Positions 12,666 to 25,810 of a DNA stretch of 64,000 bases are shown here, piece by piece. The stretch comes from Artemia franciscana (Eukaryota; Arthropoda; Branchiopoda; Anostraca; Artemiidae): NCBI RefSeq assembly GCF_032884065.1, contig NC_088868.1:2351043-2415042 (forward strand), written 5' to 3'. Numbering within the stretch: the first letter of the stretch is position 1; every line of letters starts with the position of its first letter. The notes under the pieces are model-generated. The model was not told where the DNA came from and made no database searches. It saw only the letters and a program-made list of their open reading frames with translations. The position numbers and the translations under genes are program-made.

Positions 12666-13163
12666 CAGGTGGGACACAGGGACACAATAGGGAATATAAA
12701 TGACGACCGGGACACTCAAAGAGAAAGCGACCGGGACACAAGGAATGTTCGATTAGCAATCAGGGACACAGGGAAACAACAACAACAGGGAAGCCGGGGA
12801 GCACAGGGGGATATATAAATGACGACGGGGACACAGGGAATGTTCGATTAGCAATCACCATCAACAAAGCTCAAGGGCAATCATTAGAATAATAAGGTAT
12901 AGATCTGAATACAGATTGGTTTTCCCATGGACAATTATATGTTGCATGTTCAAGAGTCGGTAAACCTGACAATCTATTTATATGCACAGACAATGGGACA
13001 GCCAAGAATGTTGTGTATTCGCAAGTTTTACGTAGTTAAAAATATATTTATATCTATCTATATTCACAGGTGGGACACAGGGACACAACTACAATGGCGC
13101 GTAACCAATATGGCGCGTAATGACTTACGCGCGGGGGGGGGGGCTTGGTGGGGGCGCGAAGAC
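11982..13163 (+). mobile_element. Helitron derivative, 3' truncated, with internal repetition
   Basis: The 5' leader has two TGACGTCA sites (12011-12042). It is followed by GACGACCGGGACAC-type minisatellite units in two blocks (about 12065-12480 and 12670-12845). Each block ends in a helicase C-terminal remnant (12520-12578 and 12880-13040). An (AT)n tract of about 80 bp separates the blocks. The end is the Helitron 3' subterminal sequence with GGCGCGTAA repeats, but it breaks off at about 13163 before the terminal hairpin and CTAG. Confidence 0.75.

Positions 13164-14190
<1,027 letters not shown>

Positions 14191-14276
<86 letters not shown>
14191..14276. repeat. (AT)n microsatellite beside a Helitron 3' end
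   Basis: A TA run with a short TTATTTATATATA tail leading into the CTAG end of a minus-strand Helitron. Confidence 0.9.
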
Positions 14277-14280
<4 letters not shown>

Positions 14281-14429
14281 TATATATACTAGCTGTTGGG
14301 GTGGCGCTTCGCGCCACCCCAACACCTAGTTGGTGGGGGCGCTTCGCGCCCCCAATCCCCCTCGCGCGTAAATCGTTACGCGCCATATTAGTTACGCGCT
14401 ATTGTAGTTATGTCCCTATGTCCCACCTG

Positions 14430-14465
<36 letters not shown>

Positions 14466-15557
14466 TTTAACTACGGAAAACTTGCGAATATACAACATTC
14501 TTTACTGTCCCATTGTATGTGCATATAAATAGATTGTCAGGTTTACCGACTCTTGAACATGCAAGAGATAATGGTCCATGGGAAAACAATCCGTATTCAG
14601 AACTATACCTCATGATTCTAATGATTGCCCTTGAGCTTTGTTGATGGTGATTGCTAATCGACCATTCCCTGTGTCGCCGTCGTCATTTATATACCCCCCT
14701 GTGCCCCCCAGCGTCCCCGTTGTAGTTGTGTCCCTGTGTCCCGGTCGTCATTTATATTCCCTGTGTCCCGGTCGTCATTTGTGTCCCGGTGTCCCGGTCT
14801 GTATATACATTCGTTTTTGAATTGGTCTTTTTTTCAGTTTTTAGATTTTTACCTTTTTTTAGTTTTTTTAGTTATACCTCATGATTCTAATGATTGCCCT
14901 TGAGCTTTGTTGATGGTGATTGCTAATCGAACTTTCCCTGTGTCCCCGTCGTCATTTATATATCCCCCTGTGCCCCCCGGCGTCCCCGTTGTAGTTGTGT
15001 TCCTGTGTCCCGGTCGTCATTTATATTCCCTGTGTCCCGGTCGTCATTTGTATCCCGGTGTCCCAGTCTGTATATGCATTCGTTTTTGAAATAGTATATG
15101 ATGAAATAAATTTTGTATTTTTCCCCTTTTTTTTCTTTTTAGTTTTCTTTTTTTTTGGTTTTTACTTTTTTTTCGTTTTTTTTTAGTTTTTTTCTCTTTT
15201 CTTTTTAGTTTTTTTTTATTTTATTTTTTTAGTTTTGTTTTTCTCCTTTATTTTTCTTTTTTCCCTTTTTTTCTTTTTTTTCTTTTTTAGTTTTTTTAGT
15301 TTTTTAGCTTTTTTAGTTTTTTTATTAGTTTTTAGTTTGTTTTTTTTCTTCGCTTCGTGCCACCCCAACACCTTGTTGGAGGGGCGCTTCGCGCCCCCCA
15401 AGCCCCCCCGCGCGCGTAAGTCGTTACGCGCCATATTAGTTACGCGCCATTGTAGTTGTGTCCCTGTGTCCCACCTGTGAATATATATATATATATTTTC
15501 TTTTTAGTTTTTTTGTAGTTTTTACCTTTTTTAGTTTTTTTCTTCTTTTGTATTAAT

Positions 15558-15637
15558 GCTAAAGCCAAGGTTCAAACCTGGAGCCTCTCGGACCTAGAAC
15601 CTGAAACATAACGCTTTACCAACTCAGCTACTTCGGC
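15558..15637 (-). repeat. tRNA-like segment inside Helitron (copy 1)
   Basis: On the minus strand the ends GCCGAAG and CTTTAGC can pair with one mismatch. TAGCTGAGTTGG fits a polymerase III A box, and GGTTTGAACC fits a B box within a CCAGG/CTTGG T-stem. The anticodon arm is not convincing, so I call it a tRNA pseudogene or SINE head. A 72-residue frame that starts at about 15790 reads through it and stops at the B box. The same segment recurs at 19723-19802 and 21229-21308. Confidence 0.75.
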
Positions 15638-16081
15638 TTGAATACATTCGTTTTGAGCAGCTTCCTCGGGTGTTGCCATTGTAGGTTCTTCAGTCATTTT
15701 ACAATTAGAAATTTCTCTTTCAACGGTCTTCTTACAATTAAAAATTTGTCTTTGAACGATATTCTTAAATACCTGTGTCCTGTTCGTCATTTATATTCCC
15801 TGTGTCCCGGTCGTCATTTGTGTCCCGGTATCCCAGTCTGTAATTTCTCTTTGAGTGTCCCGGTCGTTATTTATATTCCCTCTGTCCCGGTCGTCATTTG
15901 TGTCCCGGTCTGTAATTTCTCTTTGAGTGTTTTTTCTTTTTAGTATTTTTTAGTTTTTTACATTTTTTCTTTTTTCAGTTTTCTTTTTCTTCTTTATTTT
16001 TCAGCTTCACTATGAAATACATATCGCCGAACCTTTGTTTTTTTAACTAAAATCTGGTAGGCATTGATGACCTTATCCAAG

Positions 16082-16354
16082 TCAAAATCCCAAACCATCA
16101 TCGCAACAATCATCATCGCTATCATTTTCAGTTTTGATATGTTTTGTCTTTCGCTGTCCAGGTGGATCTTCATCTAACTGCGCGGTTTTGCGTTCTTTAG
16201 CCTCAAGCCTGTTTCCTTGCTGTTCTTTTGATTCCTCGGCACGCTTTCTTTTCTGACTTTCTCTATCAGCAGCAAGTTTTTTGGCATAGACTCTTTGAGC
16301 ATCTTCATCGGCTTTTGCCATTGTAAGTTCATCAGTCATTTTAAACTTAAACAT
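16082..16354 (-). pseudogene. small Helitron ORF, C-terminally altered copy
   Basis: A 90-residue frame starting [20 protein letters not shown], with one RESQKRKRAEES basic repeat, then TAQLDEDPPGQR and an acidic ENDSDDD stretch. Its end (CCDDGLGF) differs from the DWVWDFDLDKVINAY end of the 116-residue sister at 23739-24089, because a small change near 16100 shifts the frame. The start resembles the N-terminus of the long Helitron protein at 55.0 kb. Confidence 0.6.
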
Positions 16355-16508
16355 TAATAGATTTCTACGTGAACATATATGTCTTAAATATCTTTAATGA
16401 CGTCACCGTCAAAGCAAAAATGACGACAACTAATTTCATGACGTCAGCCGACACAGAAACATGGCGTCACCTGATCCACAGACAGACAGACAACTTATTT
16501 TTATATAT

Positions 16509-17323
<815 letters not shown>

Positions 17324-17372
<49 letters not shown>
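17324..17372. repeat. (AT)n microsatellite
   Basis: A pure TA run directly before the CTAG end of the next minus-strand Helitron. Confidence 0.9.
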
Positions 17373-17374
<2 letters not shown>

Positions 17375-17730
17375 TAGCTGTTGGGGTGGCGCTTCGCGCC
17401 ACCCCAACACCTAGTTTGTGGGGTGCTTCGCGCCCGCCCCCCCAAAGCCCCCCCGCGCGCGTAAGTCGTTACGCGCCATATTAGTTACGCGCCATTGTAG
17501 TTTTGTCCCTGTGTCCCACCTGTGAATATAGATAGATTTATATATTTGTTTCAAACTACGTAAAAATTGCGAATATACAACATTCTTGGCTTTCCCATTG
17601 TCTGTGCATATACAAAGCCGTATGTACTAATAATGACGTCATATGCAAATGCTCTTTTCACAAACAAACAAACATGCATACACACAACTCGTTTTTATAT
17701 AGATAGATAGATAGATAGATACAATACAAA

Positions 17731-18320
17731 TTAACTGCGTAAAACTTGCGAATATACAACATTCTTCGCTGTCCAATTGTCGCTGCATATAAATAGATTG
17801 TCAGGTTTACCGACCCTCGACCATGCAACGTACAATTGTCCATGGGAAAAACAATCAGTATTAAGATCTATACCACATTTTTCTAATGATTGACCTTGAG
17901 CTTTGTTAATGGTGATTGCAAATGCTAATCGAATTGGGAATTGCAATCTTTTAAATTGAAAAGGCAGATCCGTTGGAATCATGGGAATGCGAGGAATAAG
18001 AACAGCCTCACCCTCAAAAGGCCCTGTCAAGATTGTGGCCTCTATTAGGTTTTCCATTGTTTTTTTTTACGGCAAGTCGCGTGCCATTGCAAAGCTTTGG
18101 TGGGTTGATATTTCTTAAAAGTATTATTGGTACGCCTATTTTTAGTTGTAGCACGTGTGGTGGAAACCCTGAAGGATCTATGGAATTTAAAAATTCAGAT
18201 GGATAATTAACCGCTTCATTTGGTTACAAAACTGTGTCGACTGACTTGTAAAGGACTGCCTGGTCTCGAATCTTGGTCAAAACAATATTGTTGATTTCGT
18301 GGACGTCTATATTTTTGGGT
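17731..18320 (-). pseudogene. Helitron helicase, C-terminal part
   Basis: The open frame from 18057 to 17731 covers the last helicase motifs: LAFAITINKAQGQSLEKC and [17 protein letters not shown]. The upstream part (to 18320) reads in another frame (NIDVHEINNIVLTKIRDQAV), and the switch falls in the T/A run at 18058-18068. A stop also replaces a residue in the 'TVL*PNEAVN' stretch. The matching region at 58.6-58.9 kb is related but has different defects. This is a fragment without Walker motifs, so no activity is expected. Confidence 0.85.
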
Positions 18321-18370
18321 GCGAGAATCGCTCTTTCACTGTCATTTATTATTTTTATAATTTTTTTTTA

Positions 18371-18484
18371 CAGAAATTGATGATGTGATTTCCGCTGAAA
18401 TACCTGATAAAAATGTCGATAAGGGGTTACATGATATTATTGTAAAAAATATGATACATGGACCTTGCGGTGCACTGACCCCCC
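18371..18484 (+). pseudogene. inverted piece of Helitron Rep coding sequence
   Basis: On the plus strand it reads EIDDVISAEIPDKNVDKGLH then DIIVKNMIHGPCGAL, which is Rep sequence also found at 56961-57052. All neighbouring Helitron coding sequence here lies on the minus strand, so this segment has been inverted. It still has the 7 bases (GGGGTTA) that are missing at about 57008 in the other copy, where their loss shifts the frame. Confidence 0.8.
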
Positions 18485-18612
18485 AAGGCTCAACACGATG
18501 AGTTGTATTTTCTGATTTTTGACAAAACACGCTTAGATTCTGACGTAGTTCCAGTAAGGAAAGTCTTCAATGGCTCTGGTGGTGCAGCCAATAGAGGAAG
18601 TTTAGCTTTTCC

Positions 18613-19206
18613 TCAGGCGCAACACATTCCCATTGTTTCACCATTGAATTTCAAGGCCTTGCAATAGGGACAAATTTTAGACATTGTCCTGATTTGAACA
18701 CATCTACTCAAGCTATAATCATCGACTGGGCTGTACCTGAATGCCAGGCGATAACTTTCAGGTTGCTCTGATTCCTCGGCACGCTTTCTTTTCTTACTTT
18801 CTCTATCTGCAGCAAGCCTGATTTCTTGCTGTTTTTGTGATTCCTCGGCACGCCTTCTTTTTTCACTTTCTCTTTTAGCAGCAAGTCTGCTTTTGCGTTG
18901 CTCTGGTAGTTCCTCGGCACGCTTTCTGTTCTTTCTTTCTCTATCAGCCTCAAGCCTGTTTCCTTGCTGTTCTTTTGATTCCTCGGCACGCCTTCTTTTT
19001 TCACTTACTCTTTTAGCAGCAAGTCTGCTTTCGCGTTGCTCTGGTAGTTCCTCGGCACGCTTTCTGTTCTTTCTTTCTGTATCAGCCTCAAGCCTGTTTC
19101 CTTGCTGTTCTTTTGATTCCTCGGCACGCTTTCTTTTCTGACTTTCTCTATCACCAGCAAGTTTTTTGGCATAGACTCTTTGAGCATCTTCATCGGCTTT
19201 TGCCAT
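18613..19206 (-). pseudogene. Helitron N-terminal protein segment with 23-aa repeats
   Basis: A 197-residue open frame starting MAKADEDAQRVYAKKLAG, with six 23-residue repeats of the type RESKKRKRAEESKEQQGNRL. It ends in YSPVDDYSLSRCVQIRTMSK and a CPYC ... CC zinc-like motif (ICPYCKALKFNGETMGMCCA). The repeats are highly charged and probably helical, and the KKRKR blocks look like nuclear localisation signals. In the copy at 55.6 kb a stop codon replaces the Lys before ICPYC; here the frame passes through. The rest of Rep is deleted. Confidence 0.75.
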
Positions 19207-19722
19207 TCATCAGTTCATTTTAAACTTAAACATTAATAGATTTCTACGTGAACATATATGTCTTAAATATCTTTAATGACGTCACCGTCATAGAAAAATG
19301 ACGACAACTAACTTCATGACGTCAGTCGACACAGAAACATGACGTCACCTGATCCACAGACAGACAACTTATTTTTATATATATACTAGCTGTTGGGGTG
19401 GCGCGAAGCGCCACCTAGTTGGTGGGGCGCTTCGCGCCCCCCCAAGCCCCCCCGCGCGCGTAAGTCGTTACGCGCCATATTAGTTACACGCCATTGTAGT
19501 TGTGTCCCTGTGTCCCACCTGTGAATATAGATAGATTTAGCAATATAGATTTGATAGATTCAGCAATTGATCTGAAAATGTTTGACCAGAGTCATCGTTA
19601 CACAGACAGACAACTTATTTTTATATATATAGAAGATATATATATATATATATATATATATTTTCTTTTTAGTTTTTTTGTAGTTTTTACCTTTTTTAGT
19701 TTTTTTCTTCTTTTGTATTAAT

Positions 19723-19802
19723 GCTAAAGCCAAGTTTCAAACCTGGAGCCTCTCGGACCTAGAACCTGAAACATAACGCTTTACCAACTCAGCTACTTCG
19801 GC
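19723..19802 (-). repeat. tRNA-like segment inside Helitron (copy 2)
   Basis: Almost identical to the segment at 15558-15637. One G is missing in the B-box region (caagTTTC instead of caagGTTC, read on plus). The 72-residue frame reading through it is preserved. Confidence 0.75.
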
Positions 19803-20255
19803 TTGAATACATTCGTTTTGAGCAGCTTCCTCGGGTGTTGCCATTGTAGGTTCTTCAGTCATTTTACAATTAGAAATTTCTCTTTCAACGGTCTTCTTAC
19901 AATTAAAAATTTGTCCTTGAACGATATTCTTAAATACCTGTGTCCTGGTCGTCATTTATATTCCCTGTGTCCCGGTCGTCATTTGTGTCCCGGTATCCCA
20001 GTCTGTAATTTCTCTTTGAGTGTCCCGGTCGTTATTTATATTCCCTCTGTCCCGGTCGTCATTTGTGTCCCGGTCTGTAATTTCTCTTTGAGTGTTTTTT
20101 TCTTTTTAGTATTTTTTAGTTTTTTACATTTTTTCTTTTTTCAGTTTTCTTTTTCTTCTTTATTTTTCAGCGTGTCCTGGTCGTCATTTATATTCCCTGT
20201 GTCCCGGTCGTCATGTTTTTTACATTTTTTCTTTATTCAGTTTTCTTTTTCTTCT

Positions 20256-20561
20256 TTATTTTTCAGCTTCACTATGAAATACATATCGCCAAACCTTCGT
20301 TTTTTTAACTAAAATCTGGTAGGCATTGATGACCTTATCCAAGTCAAAATCCCAAACCCAATCATCATCGCTATCATTTTCAGTTTTGATATGTTTTGAA
20401 TCTCGCTGTCCAGGTGGATCTTCATCTAACTGCGCGGTTTTGCGTTCTTTAGCCTCAAGCCTGTTTCCTTGCTGTTCTTTTGATTCCTCGGCACGCTTTC
20501 TTTTCTGACTTTCTCTATCAGCAGCAAGTTTTTTGGCATCAGTCATTTTAAACTTAAACAT
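20256..20561 (-). pseudogene. small Helitron ORF, copy with internal deletion
   Basis: A 101-residue frame: [20 protein letters not shown], one basic repeat, an acidic stretch, then DDDWVWDFDLDKVINAYQIL and KKTKVWRYVFHSEAEK. Compared with 23739-24089 it lacks 'ELTMAKADEDAQRVY' near the start, but the deletion keeps the frame. Confidence 0.6.
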
Positions 20562-20728
20562 TAATAGATTTCTACGTGAACATATATGTCTTAAATATCT
20601 TGAATGACGTCACCGTCAAAGCAAAAATGACGACAACTAATTTCATGACGTCAGCCGACACAGAAACATGACGTCACCTGATCCACAGATCCACAGACAG
20701 ACAACTTATTTTTATATATATAGATATA

Positions 20729-21152
<424 letters not shown>

Positions 21153-21228
21153 TAAATATATATATATTTTCTTTTTAGTTTTTTTGTAGTTTTTACCTTT
21201 TTTAGTTTTTTTCTTCTTTTGTATTAAT

Positions 21229-21308
21229 GCTAAAGCCAAGGTTCAAACCTGGAACCTCGCGGACCTAGAACCTGAAACATAACGCTTTACCAACTCAGCT
21301 ACTTCGGC
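21229..21308 (-). repeat. tRNA-like segment inside Helitron (copy 3)
   Basis: Same structure as 15558-15637 with two substitutions in the variable part. The overlapping 72-residue frame (21461-21243) is intact. Confidence 0.75.
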
Positions 21309-21607
21309 TTGAATACATTCGTTTTGAGCAGCTTCCTCAGGTGTTGCCATTGTAGGTTCTTCAGTCATTTTACAATTAGAAATTTCTCTTTCAACGGTCT
21401 TCTTATAATTAAAAATTTGTCTTTGAACGATATTCTTAAATACCTGTGTCCTGGTCGTCATTTATATTCCCTGTGTCCCGGTCGTCATTTGTGTCCCGGT
21501 ATCCCAGTCTGTAATTTCTCTTTGAGTGTCCCGGTCGTTATTTATATTCCCTCTGTCCCGGTCTTCATTTGTGTCCCGGTCTGTAATTTCTCTTTGAGTG
21601 TTTTTTT

Positions 21608-23582
21608 ATGGCACTTGGTATTAACCAAGTGACATATAGCAGTCGCCAATTCTGTCGGTCTGTCTGTCTGTCGGTCTGTCCCGGTTTTGCTACTTTAGGC
21701 ACTTCCAGGTAAGCTAGGACGATGAAATTTGGCAAGCATATCAGGGACCGCACCAGATTAAATTAGAAATAGTCGTTTTCCCGATTTGACCATCTGGGGG
21801 GGAGTAGGGGCCCGGTTAATTCGCAAAAAATAGAAAAAATGAAGTATTTTTAACTTATCAGCGGGTATTTGGATCTTAATGAAATTTCATGTTTGGAATG
21901 ATATTGTGTCTTAGAGCTCTTATTTTAAATCCCGACCGGATCTGATGACATTGGGGGGAGTCGGAGGGGGAAAACCTAAAGTCCCGGTTTTGCTACTTTA
22001 GGCACTTCCAGGTAAGCTAGGACGATGAAATTTGGCAAGCGTATCAGGGACCGGACCAGATTAAATTAGAAATAGTCGTTTTCCCGATTTGACCATCTGG
22101 GGGGGGGGGGGGAGTAGGGGCCGGTTAATTCGGAAAAATAGAAAAAATGAAGTATTTTTAACTTATGAGCGGGTGATTGGATCTTAATGAAATTTGATGT
22201 TTGGAATGATATTGTGTCTCAGAGCTCTAATTTTAAATCCCGACTGGGTCTGATGACATTGGGGGGAGTTGGAGGGGGGAAACCTAAAATCTTGGAAAAC
22301 ACTTAGAGTAGAGGGATCGGGATGAAACTTGATGGGAAAAATAAGCGCATGTCCTAGATACATGATTGACATAATCGGAACTTATTTGTTCTCTTTGGGG
22401 TAGTTGGGGGGGGGGGGAGTAAGTCTTAAAAATTAGAAAAATGAGGTATTTTCAACTTGCGAACGGGTGATCGGATCTCAATGAAATTTGATGTTTAGAA
22501 GGATATCGTGTCATAGAGCTCTTATTTTAAATCCCGACCAGATCTTGTGATGGGGGCGGGGAGTTGGGAGGGGGAACCTAAAACTTGGAAAACACTTAGA
22601 GTGGAGGGATCGGGATGAAACATGGTGGGAAAAATAAACACAAGTCCTAGATAGATGATTGACATAAACGGAACGGATCCGCTCTCTTTTGGGTAGTTGG
22701 GGGGGGGGGGGGTTAATTCTGAAAAATTAGAAAAAATGAGGTATTTTTAACTTACGAACGGGTGATTGGATCTCCATGAAATTTGATTTTTAGAAGGATA
22801 TCGTGGCTCAAAGCTCTTATTTTAAATCCTGACCGGATCTGGTGACATTGGGGGAAGTTTGGGGTGGGGAGACCTAAAATGATGGGAAACGCTTAGATTG
22901 GAGGGATTGGGATGAAACTTGGTTGGAAAAATAAGCAAAAGTCTTGCATACGTAATTTACATAATTGGAACGGATCCGCTCAATTGCGGGGGGGGGGGGG
23001 GTAATTCTGAAAAATAAGAAAAATAACGTATTTTTAACTTACGAAGGAGTGATCGGATCTTCATGAAACTTCATATTTAGAAGGACCTCGTAACTCTGAT
23101 ATCTTATTTTAAATCTCAACCGGATCAAACGTAATTGGGGGGGGGGGGCAGTTGGGGGGACCGGAAATCTTAGAAAATACTTAAAGCGGTGAGATCAGGA
23201 TGAAACTGGATGGGAAGAATAGAAACCTGTCTAAGATACGTGACTGACATAACTGGACCGGATCTGCTCTCTTTGGTGGAATTGGGAGGGGGGAGGTAAT
23301 TTTGAAAATTGAGGTATTTGTAACTTACGAAAGGGTGACCAGATCTTAATGAAATTTGATATTTAGAAGGATCTTGTGCTATAAAGTTTAACTTTAGGTT
23401 CTGACCTTCTCACAAGTGCCAAATGAGCTCTTGGCTCTTGGCTCTTCCGACCTCGTACCATATGAGCTCTCGGCTCTTCCGACCTCGTCCAAATGAGCTC
23501 TTGGCTCTTCCGACCTCGTACCATATGAGCTCTCGGCTCTTCCGACCTCGTCACAAGTGCCATATGAGCTCTTAGCTCTTGT
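21608..23582 (-). mobile_element. insertion with ~300-bp tandem core, HINE/DINE-1-like (Helentron-derived?)
   Basis: The sister Helitron at 20085-20115 shows the empty site (GAGTG, seven T, CTTTTTAG), so the insertion lies between T residues. The ends carry inverted ATGGCACTTG (21608-21617) and CAAGTGCCAT (23554-23563). Near the left edge is an 8-bp hairpin, CACTTGGT-ATTA-ACCAAGTG. The core is about six diverged units of 290-307 bp, marked by AAAATGAnGTATTTTTAACTT (near 21835, 22143, 22440, 22730, 23020 and 23310). Near the right edge are five units of about 32-39 bp with GAGCTCTnGGCTCTTCCGAC. T|T insertion, subterminal inverted repeats, a terminal hairpin and internal tandem repeats are the known features of Helentron-associated elements. 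No ORF. Confidence 0.6.
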
Positions 23583-23738
23583 TCTTTTTAGTATTTTTTA
23601 GTTTTTTACATTTTTTCTTTTTTCAGTTTTCTTTTTCTTCTTTATTTTTCAGCGTGTCCTGGTCGTCATTTATATTCCCTGTGTCCCGGTCGTCATGTTT
23701 TTTTACATTTTTTCTTTTTTCAGTTTTCTTTTTCTTCT

Positions 23739-24089
23739 TTATTTTTCAGCTTCACTATGAAATACATATCGCCGAACCTTTGTTTTTTTAACTAAAATCT
23801 GGTAGGCATTGATGACCTTATCCAAGTCAAAATCCCAAACCCAATCATCATCGCTATCATTTTCAGTTTTGATGTGTTTTGACTCTCGCTGTCCAGGTGG
23901 ATCTTCATCTAACTGCGCGGTTTTGCGTTCTTTAGCCTCAAGCCTGTTTCCTTGCTGTTCTTTTGATTCCTCGGAACGCTTTCTTTTCTGACTTTCTCTA
24001 TCAGCAGCAAGTTTTTTGGCATAGACTCTTTGAGCATCTTCATCGGCTTTTGCCATGGTAAGTTCATCAGTCATTGTAAACTTAAACAT
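23739..24089 (-). CDS. small conserved Helitron ORF, 116 aa, function unknown
   Basis: The longest of three sister frames. It starts MFKFTMTDELTMAKADEDAQ, followed by one RESQKRKRSEESKEQQ repeat with an NLS-like KRKR. Then come TAQLDEDPPGQRESKHIKTE, an acidic NDSDDD stretch and DWVWDFDLDKVINAYQILVK, ending in KKTKVRRYVFHSEAEK. The start matches the N-terminus of the long Helitron protein at 55.0 kb, but the C-terminus is not found there. The sisters at 20256-20561 (in-frame deletion) and 16082-16354 (shifted end) show the same design. A TGACGTCA-bearing leader precedes it. It may be a non-functional passenger or a small nuclear accessory protein; I do not recognise the C-terminal part. Confidence 0.5.
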   Translation of the reverse strand: MFKFTMTDELTMAKADEDAQRVYAKKLAADRESQKRKRSEESKEQQGNRLEAKERKTAQLDEDPPGQRESKHIKTENDSDDDWVWDFDLDKVINAYQILVKKTKVRRYVFHSEAEK

Positions 24090-24246
24090 TAATAGATTTC
24101 TACGTGAACATATGTCTTAAATATCTTGAATGACGTCACCGTCAAAGCAAAAATGACGACAACTAATTTCATGACGTCAGCCGACACAGAAACATGACGT
24201 CACCTGATCCACAGACAGACAGACAACTTATTTTTATATATATAGA

Positions 24247-24250
24247 TAGA

Positions 24251-24336
<86 letters not shown>
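24247..24336. repeat. (AT)n microsatellite at a Helitron 5' boundary
   Basis: A TA run following the last Helitron 5' end. It marks the right border of the Helitron province. Confidence 0.9.
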
Positions 24337-24339
<3 letters not shown>

Positions 24340-24639
24340 CTGTTGAAGTTGAGGTTTTTAAATTGAATATTTTACTGTGTATAGCAGGGAAATCTAGATG
24401 ATAATATTCATTGTTGAAAAAGTGATCTAAGTTAATTTTAGTCCCAGGGTCGAGCGGACAGCAACACTTTCACATTTATGTGCAACCCCCCCCCCCCCCG
24501 CCCAGGTTAGTTGCAGTTTTCATTTACATTTTTACGAGTATCAATTCAGTTACAATGATGAAGTTATCGCTTACTTCAACACTCCGCTGTTTACGTTAAT
24601 GTTGGAGCTAAGATTTTTCTCCTATTTCCTTAAATAAAA

Positions 24640-25800
24640 AAAAAATACATATTTAGAATACAAGGAGGGTAGGGGGAGTGTTTTTTTATTCTTCAAAAGA
24701 AAACACACCACCCTTACCCCCCAAATGATGCCCCTTGATAAGGCGAGTATTATAGTAAAAAAAAATTCAACTAGTAACAGATCATATTTATACCCTGTAG
24801 ACTGCCATAATTACTGTATGGTATTTGAAACAGTAAACTTATTTAATAATATTATTTATCAGCGCCTGAATCGGAAATGAAATAAAAAGGCAAGTTGTTT
24901 CATCGGAAATCAGAGGCAATATCAAAACTTAAAACGAACATAAATTATTACGTACATGAGATGCCCCCCCCCCTCTTCAACACCATGCTCTTCACGCGGA
25001 GTTTTTTATTACTTTTGAAAAAGTTTTTTTTTGTTGTAATTAAACGACCATTGTGTTTCAGGAATTTTTACAGAATTGAATAAAATTCAAATTTTAGCGT
25101 TTAGAGCGAGGTGTTGAGGGGGTCAACCCCCACCGCAATAAGTTCAGTTCATTTTTTAATGTTGCTCATTACTTTCAGTAACTTAAAGAGCTTTCCCCAT
25201 GGGCTGTGAGGAGTCATGCTATCTCCAAAGTCATAGCTATTGGAATTTTGAACTATGCTGAACCAAATGGCTGTCTCAAAATTTTGATTAGACGATTTTG
25301 GGAAAAAGGGGTATATAAGGGGGCCTAGTTCCTACCAATATTTACGATCACTTATAAAAGACACTAGAATTTTTAATTTCTGTCCGAGTATACTCTCTCT
25401 TGACATTCTAGAACCATTGGGTCGCACCCGTGATGTTCCTTCGGATAAAAAAAAAAAAAAAAAAAAAAAAAATTCTACATTTTTGCACATAGGAGCTTCA
25501 AACCTTGACAATAGCGTTTTCTGACATGCTAAATCTGATGGTGTGACTTTCATTAAGGTTTTTTTATTTTTAAGGGACGATTTTTTAAATCCGTAGTTCC
25601 ACACTTTTTTTTTAAATCAGGTGAATTTTCTATGGCTCCTAACCTTTGATGGCGTTACACTAATGAATCTTATATATTTGGAATCAGTATTGTAAGCCAA
25701 TTCTATTGATATATCTGAAAATTCCGTTTTTTTAGTTTCGGTTACTATTGAGCCGTGTCACTCCTTACTTACAGTTCGTTATCACGAACTGTTTGATTAA
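24640..25800. repeat. dispersed repeat family A, copy 2
   Basis: Homologous to 1080-2170 with blocks in the same order. It ends in CTCCTTACTTACAGTTCGTT, and the terminal part holds a palindrome, ACAGTTCGT-TATC-ACGAACTGT (25771-25792). It has a 30-nt poly-A near 25445 and a C run near 24965. No coding frame of note. The segment 24337-24640 to its left contains only a C run near 24487. Confidence 0.65.
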
Positions 25801-25810
25801 GTAAGGATAG

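Larger units (their letters stand above)
17374..19384 (-). mobile_element. Helitron deletion derivative (minus), both ends present
   Basis: The 3' end is the CTAG palindrome at 17374-17414, and the 5' end is near 19380 (TATATATAAAAATAAGTTG). Between them it keeps the helicase C-terminus (18320-17731) and the N-terminal protein (19206-18613). The central Rep and helicase core is deleted, apart from a 110-bp Rep piece that is inverted. Relative to the copy at 54.9-59.3 kb, about 2.5 kb is missing. Confidence 0.85.
19386..20724 (-). mobile_element. composite Helitron unit (minus)
   Basis: Read on the minus strand: 5' end at 20724, small ORF (20561-20256), GTCCC repeats, tRNA-like segment, A-rich tract and a short (AT)n. 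A second mini-Helitron follows (5' leader at about 19630, a scrap of helicase, 3' palindrome with CTAG at 19389-19386). This order is shared with the next unit at 20729-24246. The unit follows the preceding Helitron with almost no spacer. Confidence 0.75.

Noticed and set aside
15558..15637. A functional tRNA gene
   Set aside because: A and B boxes and acceptor pairing are present, but no convincing anticodon arm, and copies occur only inside Helitrons.
22072..23160. Long G runs as possible G-quadruplex regulatory sites
   Set aside because: They recur at the same place in each unit of the ~300-bp array and vary in length, so slippage or sequencing error is the simpler reading.
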